A stretch of DNA of 64,000 bases. Source: Pseudomonas fluorescens (GTDB taxonomy: Bacteria; Pseudomonadota; Gammaproteobacteria; Pseudomonadales; Pseudomonadaceae). The DNA lies in assembly GCF_902497855.1 (NCBI RefSeq), contig NZ_CABVHU010000021.1:53765-117764 (forward strand), written 5' to 3'. Made by a program: the position numbers and the translations under genes. Each line of letters opens with the position of its first letter. The first letter of the stretch is position 1. Below the pieces are notes generated by a model that saw only the letters and a program-made list of their open reading frames with translations, made no database searches and was not told the DNA's origin. This document shows positions 61,270 to 64,000 of this stretch, in pieces.

Positions 61270-63183
61270 CTAGCGGGCGATACCGTGTTTACGCAATTTT
61301 CTATAGAGGGTATTGCGGCTAACCCCCAACTGTTCGGCCGTGTGGGTCATATGCCATCGTGTCTGCTCCAGCGCATTGAGCAGCGCCAGCCGCTCGGCAT
61401 CATCCAGCGGAAACTCGGACGGTGCTTCGACGGTCACGACCTGCGCCGGCCGAGCCTGGCGAATCATCGCAGGCAAATCCTCCAGCCCGATCCGCCCGCC
61501 GTCACACAACGCGGCTAACGTACGCAGTACATTGCGCAACTGCCGCACGTTCCCCGGCCATGCGAAGCTCAACAAGACTTGCCGCGCCGACTCTTCGATC
61601 AGCACCGTCTCACCGCCCGCCTCTTCGGCCAGCAAAAAATCGAGCAATTGGGACTTGTCGCTGCGCTCGCGCAACGCCGGCAGTGCCACCTCCAGCCCGT
61701 TGAGCCGGTAATACAAATCCTCGCGGAAGCTGCCGTCCTGTACCCGTTCCAACAGATTGCGGTGAGTGGCACTGATGATTCGCACATTGACCGACTCCGG
61801 TTCGCCGCCAATCGGTACCACCTGACGATCTTCCAGCACCCTTAACAGCCGGGTCTGCAAGGCCAGCGGCATGTCGCCGATTTCATCGAGAAACAAGGTG
61901 CCGCCATCGGCCTGCTGCAACTTGCCGCGCATGCCCTCCTTGCGCGCCCCGGTGAAACTGCCGCCGCGATAGCCAAACAACTCGCTCTCGATCAGGCTTT
62001 CAGGAATGGCCGCGCAATTGAGCGCGACAAAGGCTTTTTCGGCCCGTTGACTGGCGTGGTGCACGGCTTTGGCGAAGGCCTCCTTGCCAGATCCCGTTTC
62101 GCCGTTGATCAGCAATGGCACGTCACGCTCGAAGACTCGCAGGGACTTGCGAAAATCGTCCTGCAGCGCCGTGTCGCCCAGACAGATCCCGGAAAGCCGG
62201 GAACGATCGGCAACCATCGGACTGCGCGCCAGCGGCACCGGAATACTGCGTGGTTGCCCACGCAGCAAGGCAAACAGGCTTCGCCCGTCACGGGTGCGCA
62301 GCGGCCAACTGGCGCTGGCGTTGACGCTCGCCCGACCGAGCAGTTCATCCAGCGAGCAATCGAAAAACGCCTCGACCGGTTTGCCCAGCAATCCACCGCG
62401 GATATGCCCCAACAGGTTCAGCGCACTCTGGTTGACGGCGCTGATACGCCCTTCCCCGTCGAACGCCAGCAGCCCTTCGCTGAACAAGCCGACGGATTCG
62501 GCCTGAAGATGAAAACGCAGCAACCATTGATTGTCGAAATACCGCAGGAAATAGCAGCTCTCGATCATCTTCGCCGACAGGTTGACCAGGGCCATGGTGT
62601 GGAACTGGCTCTGCCGCGAGACTTCGTGGCGCGCCGAGGACACGTCGAGCACCGCCAGCAGTTCGCCATGAGGGTCGAATACCGGGCTGGCCGAGCAGGT
62701 CAGGCCTGTATGGCGACCGCGAAAGTGTTCGTCCTGGTGGATGGTCAGGGACTGACGCTCCACCAGGCAAGTGCCGATACCATTGGTGCCTTCACAGGCT
62801 TCGCTCCAGTCGGCGCCGAGCCAGAGCCCGGCGCGTTCGAAAATCTTCCGCTCGGCCGGCGCGGTGACGCAATTGAGAATGACCCCGCGGGCATCGGTGA
62901 GCAGCACGGCGTGGCCGGCGCCGGAGAGCTGCTGATGAAGGCTGGACATTTCGTTGCCGGCAATGTGCAACACCTGCTGCAAGCGCTCGCGACTTTCCAG
63001 GAGGCGACCATGTTCCAGCACTGTCGGGGCCATGGTCAGGGCCGGGTCGAGGTGGTAGTCCTCAAGGCAGCGCAGCCAGGACCGGGCAATGGAGGGGTCG
63101 CTGCCGGGACCTTGCAGGTGCGATTTCCCCTGAGTGACGGTCAATACCTGCTGGGCATGGCGGCTCAAATGGTTATCGTGCAT
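61270..63183 (-). CDS. Sigma-54-dependent activator, AcoR-like
   Basis: This 637-aa protein has an N-terminal GAF-like sensor (residues about 60-210), a PAS-like region (about 215-280), an AAA+ domain and a Fis-type HTH (about 600-637, HMTHTAEQLGVSRNTLYRKL). Walker A is GETGSGKEAFA at about 358 and Walker B is GGTLFLDEIGDMP. The sigma-54 contact loop reads GSFTGA at about 406 instead of the common GAFTGA, as also seen in some activators of this family. It is divergent from the aldehyde dehydrogenase gene, whose upstream region has a -24/-12 promoter and paired dyads, so that gene is the likely target. Confidence 0.93.
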   Translation of the reverse strand: MHDNHLSRHAQQVLTVTQGKSHLQGPGSDPSIARSWLRCLEDYHLDPALTMAPTVLEHGRLLESRERLQQVLHIAGNEMSSLHQQLSGAGHAVLLTDARGVILNCVTAPAERKIFERAGLWLGADWSEACEGTNGIGTCLVERQSLTIHQDEHFRGRHTGLTCSASPVFDPHGELLAVLDVSSARHEVSRQSQFHTMALVNLSAKMIESCYFLRYFDNQWLLRFHLQAESVGLFSEGLLAFDGEGRISAVNQSALNLLGHIRGGLLGKPVEAFFDCSLDELLGRASVNASASWPLRTRDGRSLFALLRGQPRSIPVPLARSPMVADRSRLSGICLGDTALQDDFRKSLRVFERDVPLLINGETGSGKEAFAKAVHHASQRAEKAFVALNCAAIPESLIESELFGYRGGSFTGARKEGMRGKLQQADGGTLFLDEIGDMPLALQTRLLRVLEDRQVVPIGGEPESVNVRIISATHRNLLERVQDGSFREDLYYRLNGLEVALPALRERSDKSQLLDFLLAEEAGGETVLIEESARQVLLSFAWPGNVRQLRNVLRTLAALCDGGRIGLEDLPAMIRQARPAQVVTVEAPSEFPLDDAERLALLNALEQTRWHMTHTAEQLGVSRNTLYRKLRKHGIAR

Positions 63184-63277
63184 TTCTTATTGTTCTCCCC
63201 GAGCGGTGTACACCGCCACCGAGCATCCTCCAGCCGGGCTTGCATTGCAATGCTGGCAGGACCATACAGTCACAAGC

Positions 63278-63328
63278 TGTGCCATAACCGGTACAAAGTG
63301 TCACAGGGGCTGTACCGAAAGCGTCACA
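63278..63328 (+). promoter_or_regulatory. Paired upstream activating dyads for the sigma-54 activator
   Basis: Two TGT-N12-ACA elements lie at 63278-63295 (TGTGCCATAACCGGTACA) and 63311-63328 (TGTACCGAAAGCGTCACA). Their centres are 33 bp apart, about three helical turns, and 73-106 bp upstream of the -24/-12 promoter. Their position fits binding of the activator encoded next door; this is inferred. Confidence 0.5.
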
Positions 63329-63391
63329 GGCCGCACCCGCCTGTCCGACAAAAATCGCGCAAGGCCTTGATTTACCTGAGCTGCAGCGCAG

Positions 63392-63407
63392 TGGCCCGAC
63401 CTTTGCT
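63392..63407 (+). promoter_or_regulatory. Sigma-54 (-24/-12) promoter of the aldehyde dehydrogenase gene
   Basis: TGGCCCGACCTTTGCT has GG at -24 and GC at -12 with exactly 10 nt between them, as RpoN requires. It lies 64 bp before the ATG at 63472. Confidence 0.8.
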
Positions 63408-63471
63408 CTACGCTTATAACAAGCGCACATGCGCGCTCTCTTATAAGTACAAAAGCCAAGGAGAAAATCTC

Positions 63472-64000
63472 ATGCGTTACGCTCACCCCGGTACTGAAGG
63501 CGCTATCGTTTCGTTCAAGAGCAAATACGGTAACTACATCGGCGGCGAGTTCGTCGCGCCTGTCAAAGGTCAGTACTTCACCAACACTTCGCCAGTAAAT
63601 GGCCAACCCATTGCCGAATTCCCGCGTTCCACGGCCGAAGACATCGATAAAGCCCTGGACGCTGCCCACGCCGCTGCAGATGCCTGGGGCGCGACGTCCG
63701 TCCAGGCGCGCTCGCTGGTGCTGCTGAAAATCGCCGACCGCATCGAACAGAACCTGGAAGTCCTGGCAATCACCGAATCCTGGGACAACGGCAAGGCCGT
63801 GCGCGAAACCCTCAACGCCGACATCCCGCTGGCCGCCGACCACTTCCGCTACTACGCCGGTTGCATCCGTGCGCAGGAAGGCAGCGCCGCCGAGATCGAC
63901 GGCAACACCGTGGCCTATCACATCCATGAACCGCTGGGCGTGGTCGGGCAGATCATTCCGTGGAACTTCCCGATCCTGATGGCCGCCTGGAAACTCGCCC
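63472..64000 (+). CDS. exaC: NAD+-dependent aldehyde dehydrogenase, 3' end cut by the window
   Basis: The first 176 residues are present: MRYAHPGTEGAIVSFKSKYG, then YIGGEFVAPVKGQYFTNTSP and PLGVVGQIIPWNFPILMAAW, where IPWNFP is the NAD-binding start of the ALDH fold. The sequence resembles ExaC-type acetaldehyde dehydrogenases used in ethanol catabolism in Pseudomonas. The catalytic Cys and Glu lie past the edge. AAGGAGAAA precedes the ATG. A sigma-54 promoter drives it, probably via the divergent activator. Confidence 0.88.
   Translation, partial: MRYAHPGTEGAIVSFKSKYGNYIGGEFVAPVKGQYFTNTSPVNGQPIAEFPRSTAEDIDKALDAAHAAADAWGATSVQARSLVLLKIADRIEQNLEVLAITESWDNGKAVRETLNADIPLAADHFRYYAGCIRAQEGSAAEIDGNTVAYHIHEPLGVVGQIIPWNFPILMAAWKLA

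Noticed and set aside
59739..61322. Plus-strand open frame of about 527 codons opposite mpl
   Set aside because: It is a shadow of mpl, which carries the Mur-ligase motifs; no domain is recognisable in this frame.
1..64000. CRISPR array, rRNA or tRNA genes
   Set aside because: No array of evenly spaced direct repeats, no rRNA sequence and no complete tRNA were seen anywhere in the window.

Overview
The window is chromosomal DNA of a Pseudomonas, most likely of the P. fluorescens group. This rests on the housekeeping order (lipA-lipB-DUF493-dacA-rlpA-mltB-rodA-mrdA-rlmH-rsfS-nadD-proA), the CueR/CopA/CopZ copper locus, Pseudomonas-type REP repeats, an arfA gene and a sigma-54 regulator beside an ExaC-like aldehyde dehydrogenase. 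Codon use is GC-rich in the core and clearly AT-richer in several accessory genes.

Region 1 (1-19.5 kb) is an accessory, defence-rich island. It starts with the type I methyltransferase hsdM, cut by the left edge. Then comes an 8 kb segment (about 2507-10531) bounded by two diverged, inverted, IS21-like termini. The segment holds an aconitase relic, a secreted beta-propeller/caspase protein of about 1470 aa, a DUF1353 protein with a signal peptide, small unknown genes and a TPR relic, but no transposase. To its right lie an IS1182-type transposase fragment and a multiply frameshifted DinB-family relic. A three-gene operon at 11783-16657 follows: helical-repeat sensor kinase, stand-alone receiver, and receiver fused to an alpha/beta hydrolase. 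It matches the Detocs phage-defence architecture with a hydrolase effector. Then come a long gene-poor stretch, an orphan Phd-like antitoxin, an unknown 237-aa gene and a small XRE regulator.

Region 2 (20-33 kb) is ordinary Pseudomonas sequence. It has a LysR regulator divergent from a monooxygenase/quinone reductase pair, a Bcr/CflA exporter, the copper module (copZ, copA and cueR with two visible CueR operators), a RIO-type kinase, a chemoreceptor broken by a frameshift and a nonsense codon, arfA with its in-gene hairpin, a lytic transglycosylase and an LD-carboxypeptidase.

Region 3 (34-46 kb) is the conserved lipoate/elongasome/ribosome-maturation/NAD/proline cluster, all on the minus strand. 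It is followed by a 3-methyladenine glycosylase and a DedA-PAP2 fusion on the plus strand.

Region 4 (48-54 kb) is a second accessory insertion. Two large adjacent genes look like a split toxin: a 686-aa protein with an ADP-ribosyltransferase-like C terminus, and a 1173-aa protein with a TcdA/TcdB- or Mcf-like pore-forming region and glycine/aspartate-rich repeats.

Region 5 (54-64 kb) returns to core genes: a LON-domain protein, LrgA/LrgB, a MaoC hydratase, a MORN-repeat legumain-like (C13) lipoprotein, an NAD(P)-binding protein, a small lipoprotein, ubiX, mpl, and a sigma-54 activator divergent from the aldehyde dehydrogenase, with a recognisable -24/-12 promoter between them.
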